A stretch of 64,000 nucleotides of DNA from Massilia sp. BJB1822 (GCF_013369485.1 NZ_JABWEB010000023.1:17100-81099); one strand, 5' to 3'; numbered from the stretch's first letter, positions 1 through 7,863 are shown. Program-made: numbers and translations. The notes: generated from the sequence alone by a model not told the origin.

Positions 1-701
1 TGCGTCAAATCGTCCTCGATACCGAAACCACCGGCTTTAACCCGAAACTGGGCAACCGCATCGTCGAGATCGGCTGCGTCGAGCTGCATAACCGCATGCT
101 CACCGGGAATAATCTGCACTTTTACCTCAATCCGGACCGCGAATCGGAAGAGGGCGCGCTGGCCGTGCACGGCCTGACCACTGAGTTCCTCAGCGATAAG
201 CCGCGCTTCCACGAGGTGGTGGAAGAGTTCCGCGAATACATTCGCGGCGCCGAGCTGATCATTCACAATGCGCCGTTCGACTTGGCCTTCTTGAACCACG
301 AGTTCAAGATGATGAACCTGCCACCCTTCGACGGACACTATGGCAGCGTCATCGATACCCTGGTGCAGGCCAAGGAGATGCGCCCCGGCAAGCGCAATTC
401 GCTGGACGCACTGTGCGACCACTTCGGCATCTCCAACGCCCACCGCAAGCTGCACGGCGCGCTGCTTGACGCGGAATTGCTGGCTGATGTGTACCTGGCG
501 ATGACGCGCGGCCAGAACAGCCTGAGCATGGACGTTGAAGTCGAGGCAGCCGGTGGTGGCGTGCAGCTGGAGCATGTGGCGCTGGCCGATGTGCTGGTGC
601 TGTCCGCCAGCGCCGATGAAGTCGCTGCCCACGAAGACTTGCTCAACGGCCTGGACAAGGCCGTGAAGGGCAGCTGCGTCTGGCGCGCGGCCGCCGCTTG
701 A
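1..701 (+). CDS. dnaQ: DNA polymerase III subunit epsilon (3'-5' proofreading exonuclease), 5' end cut by one base
   Basis: Proofreading subunit of the replicative polymerase core. The reading frame is open from base 3 and reads RQIVLDTETTG, so the start codon is cut by the window edge with only its first base missing. Exonuclease motif I (DTETTG) is at about residues 7-12, motif II lies in HNAPFDLAFLNHE (about residues 92-104), and motif III is H...LLDAELLADVY (about residues 147-157), giving the DEDDh metal and general-base residues. The C-terminal tail that normally contacts the alpha subunit is present and the gene ends TGA at 701. tRNA-Val follows about 70 bases downstream with its own promoter. 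Family assignment is firm. Confidence 0.96.
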   Translation, partial: RQIVLDTETTGFNPKLGNRIVEIGCVELHNRMLTGNNLHFYLNPDRESEEGALAVHGLTTEFLSDKPRFHEVVEEFREYIRGAELIIHNAPFDLAFLNHEFKMMNLPPFDGHYGSVIDTLVQAKEMRPGKRNSLDALCDHFGISNAHRKLHGALLDAELLADVYLAMTRGQNSLSMDVEVEAAGGGVQLEHVALADVLVLSASADEVAAHEDLLNGLDKAVKGSCVWRAAAA

Positions 702-732
702 GTGCTTGTTTGCAATTAGTTTTATTTGACCC

Positions 733-761
733 TTTTACTTTTTGTGATCGTCGTCTATAAT
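733..761 (+). promoter_or_regulatory. Sigma-70-like promoter of tRNA-Val
   Basis: A perfect -10 box TATAAT lies at 756-761. A weak -35 candidate TTTTAC lies at 733-738, 17 bases upstream. The mature tRNA begins 12 bases after the -10 box, as expected for a stable-RNA promoter. Confidence 0.6.
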
Positions 762-772
762 AGTGCCACTTC

Positions 773-847
773 GGGAGGTTAGCTCAGGGGTAGAGCACTG
801 CATTCACACTGCAGGGGTCGCAAGTTCGAAACTTGCACTTCCCACCA
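773..847 (+). tRNA. tRNA-Val (anticodon CAC)
   Basis: Full cloverleaf: acceptor GGGAGGT pairs with ACTTCCC (one G-T pair). The D arm contains GCTC/GAGC, and the anticodon stem CTGCA/TGCAG encloses the loop TTCACAC with anticodon CAC. The T arm is GCAAG-TTCGAAA-CTTGC, and CCA is encoded at 845-847. Its 3' half is the attachment site of the island that follows: the last 21 bases plus 17 downstream bases are repeated at 13383-13420. Confidence 0.96.
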
Positions 848-864
848 AGAATTCCAAGTGAAAT
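827..864 (+). repeat. attL: left 38-bp direct repeat (tRNA 3' end)
   Basis: Begins in the T loop of tRNA-Val and runs 17 bases past the CCA end. It is identical to 13383-13420. Similarity continues beyond it with single changes (AATCACTTACAAA follows in both copies), then a hairpin and the integrase 3' end in both. Confidence 0.88.
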
Positions 865-881
865 CAATCACTTACAAAGTA

Positions 882-910
882 AGCCGATCTTTTATGAGAT
901 CGGCTTTTTT
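882..910 (+). terminator. Rho-independent terminator of tRNA-Val
   Basis: AGCCGATCT at 882-890 and AGATCGGCT at 897-905 form a perfect 9-bp stem with a 6-base loop, followed by a run of T. It lies 35 bases after the tRNA. It is inside the element, so it came with the island rather than being ancestral. Confidence 0.8.
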
Positions 911-911
911 G

Positions 912-937
912 TTGGGTGTAATTTTTGGGTGTAATTT
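912..937. repeat. Two perfect tandem copies of a 13-bp repeat at the integrase 3' end
   Basis: TTGGGTGTAATTT occurs at 912-924 and again at 925-937 with no gap. The second copy runs into the integrase stop codon. The right-hand scar has one intact copy (13466-13478) and one degenerate copy. Position next to the attachment core suggests recombinase arm-binding sites, but this is inference. Confidence 0.7.
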
Positions 938-1931
938 ACTTTACAACCAGACTTGAAAGCTTGTCGAGCGCCGCCCGTTGCGCCTCGACCTGCAGGTGGG
1001 CGTAGCGCTGCGTCGTCTGGACGTTGGCGTGTCCAAGGATCTTTCCAATCGTGTACAAGTCGGCGCCAAGGGCAAGTAAGATGCTGGCGCACGAATGCCG
1101 CAGGTCGTGGAAATTTACGTGCGGCATACCCGCTTTCACTCGAGCGCGCCGCCAAGCTGATTGCACCCCATAAATAGTCATTCTCAGCGGATAGTATTGC
1201 AACCAGGGCCGCAAAGCCGGGATGATCGGGATCACGCGCATCCTCAAGGTCTTTGTGTTGCTCGCTGGGAATGTGATCGTGTCGCAGCCAATATGGCTGC
1301 GCTGGATCTGGAATAGCTCACCACGCCGCGCACCGGTTAGGAGTGCACCCCAAATTGCCGCTTGTGCAACTGGGCTGCAATGCTCCGCGATGCGCCGCAC
1401 CTGGGCGATTGTCAAAAAGACCTCGCGCTTATTGTTGACGGCGACGTTTTCGATTCGAAGGCCATAGTTTTCCGGGATTAGACGTTGGCGCCAGGCAAGT
1501 GCGAGCCCCTTTTTTGCGCAGGCCAGGGAGCGGTTGATCGTTGCTGGCGCGTACGCGGCCACCAGCTTGCCGGTTTTCTTATCGGCGATGCGTTTGCTCA
1601 TATCGCGGATCACGTGGTCGGCAAACTCCTGCGCCTGGCTGGCCTTGTAGCGCTCAGCCCACGGACCAAGCCGTTTGGCATGGTGCTTGGAAGTATCGGC
1701 GCTCCGCAGGCCCTCTGAATGCTCGACATACAGAGCAAGAATTGCGGTCATCGGCGGGTCGCTGGGGATGTTGGCCTGTTTTGGGGAGCGCGCAACAGAA
1801 GCGCGAATCTCTGCCTCGACTAGCTTGGCATCACTCGTAGTTGCACCTTCCGGCAGCTTTCGGTGAATCCTTTTGCCGCCGACCATAATGCCGACGTGTT
1901 TCCTGCCGTCCTTGTCGTCCCAGATGGACAT
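936..1931 (-). CDS. Tyrosine recombinase / site-specific integrase
   Basis: Integrates and excises the island at tRNA-Val. It has 331 residues from the chosen start. An N-terminal arm/SAM-like region is followed by a catalytic domain with Arg in TGARRGEL (about residue 207), HxxR in HDLRH (about 275-278), His in LGHANVQTT (about 301) and the nucleophile in QRYAHL (Tyr about 310). All catalytic residues are present. A start 30 codons further upstream exists, but AAGGAG lies just ahead of the ATG at 1931, so that start is preferred. The gene is convergent with the tRNA and abuts attL, the usual layout. It overlaps the 3' end of the HTH gene upstream by 112 bases. Confidence 0.92.
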   Translation of the reverse strand: MSIWDDKDGRKHVGIMVGGKRIHRKLPEGATTSDAKLVEAEIRASVARSPKQANIPSDPPMTAILALYVEHSEGLRSADTSKHHAKRLGPWAERYKASQAQEFADHVIRDMSKRIADKKTGKLVAAYAPATINRSLACAKKGLALAWRQRLIPENYGLRIENVAVNNKREVFLTIAQVRRIAEHCSPVAQAAIWGALLTGARRGELFQIQRSHIGCDTITFPASNTKTLRMRVIPIIPALRPWLQYYPLRMTIYGVQSAWRRARVKAGMPHVNFHDLRHSCASILLALGADLYTIGKILGHANVQTTQRYAHLQVEAQRAALDKLSSLVVK

Positions 1932-2092
1932 TGCTGATTCTCCTTTAACCACGTTTTGCATTCTTGTAAATCATATCGTTTGGAGCGGGCACCAACTGGC
2001 GTGTACGGCAGCCCTGCCTGCTCCAGGCGGCGAATAGTCGATTCGCTGACACCTAGGGCGGCGCAAATCTGTTGCCTGTTCAACTCACCCAT
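1820..2092 (-). CDS. Small helix-turn-helix protein (excisionase / Nu1-like)
   Basis: 90-residue protein whose first 50 residues form a MerR/excisionase-type winged HTH: QICAALGVSESTIRRLEQ is the helix-turn-helix and YDLQECKTWLKEN a following helix. Proteins of this kind sit next to integrases and act as excisionases or small DNA-binding regulators. The last 40 residues overlap the integrase in another frame and look unstructured, so the useful part may be only the N-terminal domain. It starts immediately after the stop of the MazG-like gene upstream, so the genes are probably cotranscribed on the minus strand. Confidence 0.65.
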   Translation of the reverse strand: MGELNRQQICAALGVSESTIRRLEQAGLPYTPVGARSKRYDLQECKTWLKENQQCPSGTTRTAGNTSALWSAAKGFTESCRKVQLRVMPS

Positions 2093-2920
2093 TTAGAAGC
2101 CCCCATTCTGTTCAAAGTGATCGTCCGTCGCTGTTGTGCTGGGCGCCACAGGCAGCGGCGAATGCTTCGGTTTCGCCGCCTGTTTGGCCCGGATTTGTTC
2201 CACTTTCGTCCAGATGCGCGCCAGTTCCGTCTCGCCGCATTGGTGCATATCCAGGGTCTGAGCCAGGCACAGCGCAGCGAGCGTGACCATGACGCCGCCA
2301 ACCTCCTGCGGCGGGTCGCCGACCGGCCGTCCGTAAACATAGTCCACCAGCTGGTGCGCTTCACTGGCCGTGCAGCCGCATGCCTGCACTAATTCCAGCG
2401 CTTCTTCGAGGAAGCGGTGATTGCGCTCCTCTCGGTCGCCGGCGATCATCGGACCAAAGCAAGCTATCATCCATGGGTGGACGCGCTGTTGGAAACTCGC
2501 CGGCGCACTGGCCATCTTGCCCTCGGCGGCAGCTTTGAACTCAGCCAGCTCGCGCGCCATCTTCCAGCACTCCATCAGCCAGTGGTCTTCTGATGGCGGC
2601 GGGTCGACGCCTTCGTAGCCCTTCATCATCGCGCCGTCGATCGCGAAGCGGGCATTGTGCTCGCTCAGCGGCATCTGCACTTTGGCGATCAACTGCAGGA
2701 TGAAAGCAGGTTGCGCCGCGCGAAGGAACTTCAGCACCTTGATATCGTCCGCATAATCGCCCGTGTAATTGGATGCGTCGATGGCCCCTATCGCGCTGAA
2801 ATTGCCATCCTCGTCGCGGCGCCCAAACTCGTGCACAGTTTCAGCCTTATTGCGGTCGGGCCATGTCCAGCCTTGGCAGCTGAGCGCTGCCGCCTTCAGC
2901 CTTTGCAATTGTTCATTCAA
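2093..2920 (-). CDS. Phage-type protein with MazG-like C-terminal domain
   Basis: 275 residues. The N-terminal part (1-140) resembles uncharacterised phage proteins. Residues about 145-225 contain REERNHRFLEEALELVQ and, later, QEVGGVMVTLAALC. The spaced acidic residues (EEALEL...E) are typical of the all-alpha NTP pyrophosphohydrolase (MazG-like) fold, which binds Mg and nucleotides. In phages such proteins are thought to trim nucleotide pools or counter alarmone signalling. The C-terminal 45 residues are low-complexity. The stop adjoins the start of the HTH gene, indicating one operon. The general domain call is likely; the exact substrate is unknown. Confidence 0.65.
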   Translation of the reverse strand: MNEQLQRLKAAALSCQGWTWPDRNKAETVHEFGRRDEDGNFSAIGAIDASNYTGDYADDIKVLKFLRAAQPAFILQLIAKVQMPLSEHNARFAIDGAMMKGYEGVDPPPSEDHWLMECWKMARELAEFKAAAEGKMASAPASFQQRVHPWMIACFGPMIAGDREERNHRFLEEALELVQACGCTASEAHQLVDYVYGRPVGDPPQEVGGVMVTLAALCLAQTLDMHQCGETELARIWTKVEQIRAKQAAKPKHSPLPVAPSTTATDDHFEQNGGF

Positions 2921-2929
2921 TTCGTTCTC

Positions 2930-3052
2930 CTACATCAGGTGGAAGATCAGCGCGACTGCCGCGCCAAGCCAGAAGCCGATCAGGTGAATAGCGACCTGGT
3001 GGCGCTCGTTGTGGTCTCGCTCGCGGGCGGGAACTGGGTCGTGGTCCGTCAT
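2930..3052 (-). CDS. Small hydrophobic-tail protein (40 aa), translationally coupled
   Basis: Encodes 40 residues: a charged N-terminus (MTDHDPVPARERDHNE) followed by one hydrophobic helix (IHLIGFWLGAAVALIF) that should span the membrane. Its ATG overlaps the stop of the preceding gene as ATGA, the standard sign of translational coupling. It is followed after 10 bases by the MazG-like gene. No family is recognised. Confidence 0.5.
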   Translation of the reverse strand: MTDHDPVPARERDHNERHQVAIHLIGFWLGAAVALIFHLM

Positions 3053-3222
3053 GGCGCCACCGTGACTGCTGCGACGCATACATAGCCGAACTGACCTCTC
3101 AGGAGGATGCCGCCGCACGCGCTGCACTCGCAGCAGTGATCGCAACCTGGGCCTACCTTCTGGCAGCCCTCCCATGGATTGAAGGCGTGATTTTCCCATT
3201 CGATTTTTGTGTTTTCGCTCAT
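3049..3222 (-). CDS. DUF5131 (phage Gp37-like) N-terminal fragment with Cys-rich tail
   Basis: 57 residues from an ATG preceded by GAGG. The first 30 residues (TKIEWENHAFNPWEGCQKVG, then PGCDHC) match the start of the DUF5131/Gp37 phage family, a radical-SAM-like group of roughly 200-300 residues. The expected continuation (typically CYAE...) is absent. Instead the chain continues CCECSACGG and ends after another 20 residues, so the gene is truncated or fused to a small zinc-ribbon-like tail with paired cysteines. It heads the minus-strand operon leading to the integrase. Confidence 0.55.
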   Translation of the reverse strand: MSENTKIEWENHAFNPWEGCQKVGPGCDHCCECSACGGILLRGQFGYVCVAAVTVAP

Positions 3223-3236
3223 GCTATTATTCCTCG

Positions 3237-3854
3237 ATGAAATTACTTGGATCACTTTTTTCCTGGCTGATTTGGGCCGCCATTGGCTGCTACGTAGGAT
3301 TCTTTGGTGGCGGGTTTTATTACACCCCGCCGAAATCAAGTGCCGACCTCGCCGCATGGGCTGGCGCGATTGGTACTATCGCAGCGTTCGTCGGGACCGT
3401 GGTTCTCGCCACGCGCCAGTCTCGTGAAAAGCAGCGGACCGAAAGAAATCTAGCTGCCCTTGTTGCTGCTGGCGTTCTTCCGGGCATATCAGAGGCCATA
3501 CATACTCTGCAATGGGTCGAGGCCGAGCTAAGCACTCCACCAATTGGTCATGCGCCTAGTCTTTACCTTAACTATTCGAGTCGCCTAAAACTTCTCTGCC
3601 CTTGGGACGCGCAGTTGATTCAGCCGCTGGCAATTCTCGCGAACGATGTTGGTTACCACCTTGAGTTCGCTCGCTCGCGCATCGTCTTCGCGCAAACCAT
3701 CACCGAACAGTGGGCGTCCACTGGTGCTCTCGTCGAAGGGGCGGTTCTTGATCACATTGTGAGATCTCTACAGTCGGCCAGAAGATCGTTAGAAATCGCC
3801 CGCAATGAATGCAAACAAATCACACCTCCAGTGCCCATCCTTGTTTCAGTCTAA
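3237..3854 (+). CDS. Hypothetical membrane protein
   Basis: 205 residues from the ATG at 3237; an upstream in-frame start exists at 3207 but would run through the opposite gene's ribosome-binding site. Two hydrophobic helices lie near the N-terminus (LFSWLIWAAIGCYVGFF and AWAGAIGTIAAFVGTVVLA). A basic, coiled-coil-prone stretch (TRQSREKQRTERN) and a soluble domain of about 140 residues follow. The arrangement is common among phage and plasmid proteins of unknown function. It is divergent from the DUF5131 fragment with a very short shared upstream region. Confidence 0.55.
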   Translation: MKLLGSLFSWLIWAAIGCYVGFFGGGFYYTPPKSSADLAAWAGAIGTIAAFVGTVVLATRQSREKQRTERNLAALVAAGVLPGISEAIHTLQWVEAELSTPPIGHAPSLYLNYSSRLKLLCPWDAQLIQPLAILANDVGYHLEFARSRIVFAQTITEQWASTGALVEGAVLDHIVRSLQSARRSLEIARNECKQITPPVPILVSV

Positions 3855-3908
3855 GTCGCTGTTTTAACGTCGCGGTTGCCATTCGACTGCATGACCGAGA
3901 TCATGCCG

Positions 3909-4193
3909 CTATGTTCCATTTGTGCCATCGGGCGCGCCGCGCGGTTGTAGTCGATGCGCAGATGGCGCTGCACCAACGATAGCCTTCGAATAGCCAGATT
4001 CGTTGTCAATGCGATCAATGGAGTGATTCTCTGTCGGGCGCGCTCCCATGTCGGCATAGAAGGCTTCGAACTGCATCCATTCGGGGCAGATTGAAATGCC
4101 TCGACCGCCATAGTCGGGATACCTTGTGGATTTTGGATTCGTGCATCGCTGAATCATTGACGCCCAAGCCCTGTACTCACGGGATCCCGTCAT
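3909..4193 (-). CDS. Phage HNH-endonuclease-like protein, probably frameshifted at the C-terminus
   Basis: Residues 1-70 carry the conserved pattern of a phage/homing-endonuclease-like family: YRAWASMIQRCTNP, YPDYGGRGI, W..F..FYADMG, then HSIDRIDN. In relatives IDRIDN is followed by GxY...CRWA and an Arg/Asn-rich helix. Here the frame changes after ESGYSK, and an alternative frame reads YRW followed by an Arg-rich stretch. The last about 25 residues are therefore probably not native. It overlaps the start of the next plus-strand gene by 2 bases. It is likely inactive if the active-site part is in the shifted tail. Confidence 0.5.
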   Translation of the reverse strand: MTGSREYRAWASMIQRCTNPKSTRYPDYGGRGISICPEWMQFEAFYADMGARPTENHSIDRIDNESGYSKAIVGAAPSAHRLQPRGAPDGTNGT

Positions 4194-4554
4194 GCGCCGC
4201 GCCGATAAGTTCGAGTTCCCCGGCTACGCCGCCAGCCTGACGCTAGGCCAGGACCACCTGCAGGAGCAGCACATCTACGACCTCCTGAGCAACGCGGACC
4301 TGGTGCGCCGGATCGCGCCGGACGGCCACGAGATCCTGCCGCTGGCGCAGCGCATGGTCCAGGCTATCGCCGACATTCAGCAGCGCGCGGCGCGCCTCGG
4401 CCGCCTGGGCGTGACCGGCGACGAGTTCCGCGTGCTGCGCGAAGGTGTTGGCCGGACGATGGAATTCCTGCGCGGCGTGCCGAATGTGGCGATCGCCCGG
4501 GCTGCGCAGGCGGCGATCGACGAGTTCAACCGGACTGGCGTGTTGCGCGTGTGA
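4192..4554 (+). CDS. Phage-type hypothetical protein
   Basis: 120 residues, mostly helical (QEQHIYDLLSNADLVRRI; ILPLAQRMVQAIADIQQRAARL). No motif is recognised. There is no convincing ribosome-binding site ahead of the ATG, and the start lies where the opposite gene begins, so the true N-terminus may be lost or elsewhere. It precedes the antirepressor gene on the same strand, suggesting a short phage-like operon. Confidence 0.5.
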   Translation: MRRADKFEFPGYAASLTLGQDHLQEQHIYDLLSNADLVRRIAPDGHEILPLAQRMVQAIADIQQRAARLGRLGVTGDEFRVLREGVGRTMEFLRGVPNVAIARAAQAAIDEFNRTGVLRV

Positions 4555-4676
4555 AAACGCCGGCAACTTGTTCGCATAGCAATTCTGTTTTCTAAGTTTT
4601 CCGGAATTCCCGAATCTAATTGCAGTACCGGCGGCGCGGTGCCGTCGTCCCATCACCTTTTTATGGAGAGCATTGC

Positions 4677-5441
4677 ATGAATCAGTTGACCCCATTTAAG
4701 TTCGATAGCCATGACCTGCGCATCATCAGCGATGAGCAAGGCGAGCTGTGGTTTATCGCCAAGGAGGTAGCGACAATCCTGGAGTACTCAGACTCGTTCG
4801 AGATGACTAAGAGGTTGGATGAAGACGAGAAGTAAAACCGGCAGATCGCCGGTTTTGGGCCGCGAGGCGTGACGACCATCAACGAGGCGGGCCTCTATAG
4901 CTGCATCTTGAGTAGCCAGAAGCCGGAGGCAAAGCGCTTCAAGCGCTGGATCACGCACGACGTGCTGCCCGCGATCCGCAAGACCGGAGGCTATGGCGTC
5001 GCCAGCGTGCAGCCTGCTTTCGACGCGCTGCGCATGGCGCCGCTGGCCGTCGATGCCGCGAAAGCCTTCGGCCTGGACCAAAACGCCGCGGTGATTAGCG
5101 CCAACCAGCTGGTGTGCAAGATGACCGGCCAGGATCTGCTGCAGGGCTTCGGCCAGCAGCACCTCGTCGCCGCGAATCAGGTCGACCAGTACTTCACGCC
5201 AACGGAGCTCGGCGCCCGGATCGGCCTCTCGGGCCGCAAGTTCAATGAGCTGCTGGCCGCCGCCGGCCTGCAGGTGAAGAACGGCACTACCTGGTCGCCG
5301 ACGGCTGCCGGCCAGCGCTACTCGCGCCTCCTGGATACGAGCAAGCGCCATGGCTCTGGCGTGCCGGTGCTGCAGCTGAAGTGGGCGGCAAGTGTGATCG
5401 ACGTTGCGCGCGCCGCTGCGCTGCAGCCGCTGGCAGCTTAA
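4677..5441 (+). pseudogene. BRO-N/phage antirepressor gene interrupted by an in-frame TAA
   Basis: From ATG 4677 (preceded by GGAGAG) the frame encodes the start of a Bro-N domain: LRIISDEQGELWFIAKEVA, then ILEYSDSFEMTKRLDEDEK. It hits TAA at 4833-4835. The same frame continues without shift: NRQIAGFGPRG, INEAGLYSCILSS, AKRFKRWITHDVLPAIRKTG. This completes the Bro-N domain and continues into an antirepressor C-terminal domain (KilA/ANT type) ending at 5441. In relatives the interrupted position is an ordinary codon, so this is a nonsense mutation (254 codons in all). A GTG at 4869 could restart translation of a 190-residue C-terminal product. Antirepressors normally relieve phage repression or bind DNA. 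Confidence 0.8.
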
Positions 5442-5491
5442 GGGCACTGCGCCGGCCAGTCGCCGGCGCATCATTGGAGAGAGGGGAGAAG

Positions 5492-5677
5492 ATGGAAAAG
5501 AAAGACGACGACAAGCAACAGGTGATCATGGCCCAGGCCATCCGCGCGCTCGCCGAGCATTGGGCGACCCAGGTCGAATTCGAGAAGACCATGGCCAGAG
5601 TGGCGCGAGTGAAGTTCCTGGCCCTGGTCGCCGAGGGCTTTACTGAGGAGCAGGCGTTACAGCTGGTACGGTGGTAG
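5492..5677 (+). CDS. Small hypothetical protein (61 aa)
   Basis: Starts at ATG 5492 behind GAGGGGAG, a strong ribosome-binding site. The in-frame upstream extension lies in the antirepressor and is not needed. The charged start MEKKDDDKQQ is followed by two amphipathic helices (AQAIRALAEHWATQVEFEKT; FLALVAEGFTEEQALQLVRW). The C-terminal GFTEEQALQLV pattern is frequent in small phage proteins. Function is unknown. Confidence 0.6.
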   Translation: MEKKDDDKQQVIMAQAIRALAEHWATQVEFEKTMARVARVKFLALVAEGFTEEQALQLVRW

Positions 5678-5878
5678 ATTGCGGCTGAGAATTTTGCTGC
5701 GCTAAGCAGGTGTGGCAGTGTATTTTTCTTGACGGCAACATGATATCCTCATTGTGACGCTAATCGGAATGGATGCTGGGTTTTGAATGATGTATAGCTG
5801 ATTGGTTTTTTGATAATCTTCCTCGGCAGGATGCATTAGCGCAGCAATCCTCATAACCTCAACGCATTAAGGATAACC

Positions 5879-6571
5879 ATGCCATCGCATAGCTTTAAGA
5901 TTGGCGACCATCTAAGCTCGCCTCGAAGCGCCTATAGTCATCATGGAATTTATTTGGGGAAAGATGCAGTGATCCACTACGCTGGATTTACTTCGGGACT
6001 CTCAAAAGGGGCGATCGAAATAACGACGCTTGACGAGTTTTGCCAAGGAAGAGGCGTGGAGGTGATACTACACCGTATCAGGAAATGGGATGCCGATCAG
6101 ACTGTCGCTCGTGCGTATAACAGGCTCGGGGAGGACTGGTATAACCTTCTCCTAAACAATTGTGAGCATTTTGTGTATTGGTGCATCGAAGGAGCACACA
6201 GAAGCCCCCAGGTTGCAGTCGCCGCTAATTTTTCGATGAGTGCTCTTGCTTACGCGTCACTGGGGCGCCAACCTTCGAGGTTGGTTGACCCAATTCTGGC
6301 GCGTTTGGGCTTAAGCAATGAGGTGGCACCGAGCACGGTAAGGGCGATTGCCTCGATAGTCCCTCCGCTGGCATCGGGTAGTTTGGCGCCAGTAATTGCG
6401 AAGTCTGTGACGAGTGGAGTATTGTCAACTGGCGCAAGGAGCACCGTCGGGTATGGTGCCGCTGTAGCGCTAACCGCCGTTGCGGCGCCAGTCTCAGCTC
6501 CAGTCGGTTTGGTGGTTGGAATGGTTGCGGCTGTTAGTTTAGCCATCAAGAATTGGGATGATTGGTTTTGA
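5879..6571 (+). CDS. LRAT-domain (NlpC/P60-like) protein with hydrophobic C-terminus
   Basis: 230 residues. Residues 5-110 form an LRAT-type thiol hydrolase/acyltransferase domain: GDHL near the start, catalytic His in HHGIYLG (about 22), a second His in VIHYAG (about 33), and the catalytic Cys in NNCEHFVYWC (about 103). Such domains act on acyl esters or amides, often phospholipids. Residues about 155-225 are Ala/Val/Ser-rich with two possible membrane helices (ASIVPPLASGSLAPVIA; AALTA...GLVVGMVAAVSLAI). A membrane-acting enzyme is therefore plausible. It is lower in GC than the host genes, sits alone behind an AT-rich leader of about 200 bases, and is a candidate effector of the island. Confidence 0.75.
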   Translation: MPSHSFKIGDHLSSPRSAYSHHGIYLGKDAVIHYAGFTSGLSKGAIEITTLDEFCQGRGVEVILHRIRKWDADQTVARAYNRLGEDWYNLLLNNCEHFVYWCIEGAHRSPQVAVAANFSMSALAYASLGRQPSRLVDPILARLGLSNEVAPSTVRAIASIVPPLASGSLAPVIAKSVTSGVLSTGARSTVGYGAAVALTAVAAPVSAPVGLVVGMVAAVSLAIKNWDDWF

Positions 6572-6743
6572 GTTGTTGAATGGAATTATGTGCTGGCGGT
6601 GCTTTTGGTTGGCCCGCCGCGGGCACTTGAGAAGCAGGGGCAGGGCGACCTGCTGGGCGGGAGTGCGTAAGACATTTGCTGAGATTGAGGAGTACCTGCC
6701 GGCGCGCAAGGGGCTACGTACTGCGCAGCCCCCCGGGGGGGGT

Positions 6744-6767
6744 GGAGCCAGCAGAACTGCTGGCTCC
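6744..6767. repeat. Perfect 10-bp inverted repeat (hairpin) between convergent genes
   Basis: GGAGCCAGCA at 6744-6753 and TGCTGGCTCC at 6758-6767 form a perfect stem with the loop GAAC. It sits in the 291-base gap (6572-6862) between two convergent genes. No T tract follows on either strand, so it is not a classical terminator. I see no gene in this gap. Confidence 0.55.
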
Positions 6768-6862
6768 CCTCCGCAGTTGAGCTCGCACGCACCGTAGCTG
6801 ATGTTTATTCGCCTAATGATGATCAGCACCATCGGGCGCTGCAGCTGGTGCGGTGGTGATGC

Positions 6863-7732
6863 TTACTTCGGCGCGGGAGCCTGCTCAGGCGCTGCGGCGG
6901 GCGATGCTGGTGCAGCAAATGCCGCCGCAGGTTGCCTGACGACCGGAGGCGCCGGTGGAGAGACGTTGCGCGCAATGAAAAACACTGCTGCGACGAGCAG
7001 CGCGGCCGCCGTGATTATCTTCCATGTCATGGTGTGCAGCTCTGTGTGGAGGTCTGCTTTCGTCGAATAGTTCGAGCGAATGACGGCGACGTCCTGCACG
7101 ACCTTGGTAAGGTCGTCCTTGGGGGCAAAGTTTGCCCGAATAACGGCAACGTCCTGCTCAATTTTCGCAAGGCGCTCACCCGATTTCTCGGCAAATTTTT
7201 CGAGGGCTGTGATTCGTTCGTTCATGCGGCCATCATCCCCGCCTCGACCATCATTGTCAATCGGAGGTGTGGGCGGTGGCGCGCCGCCGGAGTTGCGGGT
7301 GATTGCCACGACAAGAGCGGTCAGGGCATTGATTTGCGCAACTTTCTTTGCTGCGAGGGTGTTTATTCTGTTGGCGCGAGCCTCGAATTCTGCCGTCTGT
7401 GCAGCTGGGTCGAATCCGAACTCAACAGTATTTCCGGCCTGCGCGATGTCAGCTGCAGCCTTATTCATGCGCGCCGCCTGTATTCGCAGCAACTCGTTGT
7501 TTAGTTCCATCAGCAGCGGTAGATCCGGCAGCGCATCCTGGATTTCCGCCGCCATACGATCCATGATTTCCAACATGGTGTCAAATTGCGACGGATCGGA
7601 AGATGTTGCTGCGGTCTTTAGGCGCTCCAACAGGGATGCGAAAATGGCGTTCGCCTGCTCTGTCGGCGGGCCAAGGCCAAACAATTGTTGGACGTCTGCT
7701 GTCGCTTCTTTAACGTCTTGCTCTATTGCCAT
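6863..7732 (-). CDS. Coiled-coil protein with single C-terminal membrane anchor
   Basis: 289 residues, no signal peptide. Residues 1-150 are helical. A Pro/Gly/Asp linker (about 150-168) is followed by a coiled coil (about 169-225) containing two related blocks, QDVAVIRANFAPKDDL and QDVAVIRSNYSTKADL. A membrane helix follows (about 235-255, ITAAALLVAAVFFIARNV), then a Pro/Ala-rich tail of about 35 residues. Similar membrane-anchored coiled coils are common in phages and conflict systems. It converges on the LRAT-domain gene. No catalytic domain is seen. Confidence 0.65.
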   Translation of the reverse strand: MAIEQDVKEATADVQQLFGLGPPTEQANAIFASLLERLKTAATSSDPSQFDTMLEIMDRMAAEIQDALPDLPLLMELNNELLRIQAARMNKAAADIAQAGNTVEFGFDPAAQTAEFEARANRINTLAAKKVAQINALTALVVAITRNSGGAPPPTPPIDNDGRGGDDGRMNERITALEKFAEKSGERLAKIEQDVAVIRANFAPKDDLTKVVQDVAVIRSNYSTKADLHTELHTMTWKIITAAALLVAAVFFIARNVSPPAPPVVRQPAAAFAAPASPAAAPEQAPAPK

Positions 7733-7863
7733 TATCTCGGATTGGTTAATTGCATCGGATGGTGCGCGGGCTTTTATTGTCCAGCACGATTATATGTTCG
7801 TTTTGACCTGCTCCCCTGAAATAGTACGGTGCTAAGCTAGAGTTTGCCACATGGGAGGCAGGC

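Noticed and set aside
892..1155. Minus-strand open frame through the integrase 3' end
   Set aside because: Out of frame with the integrase, no motif, and made of the antisense or shifted sequence of a clear catalytic domain.
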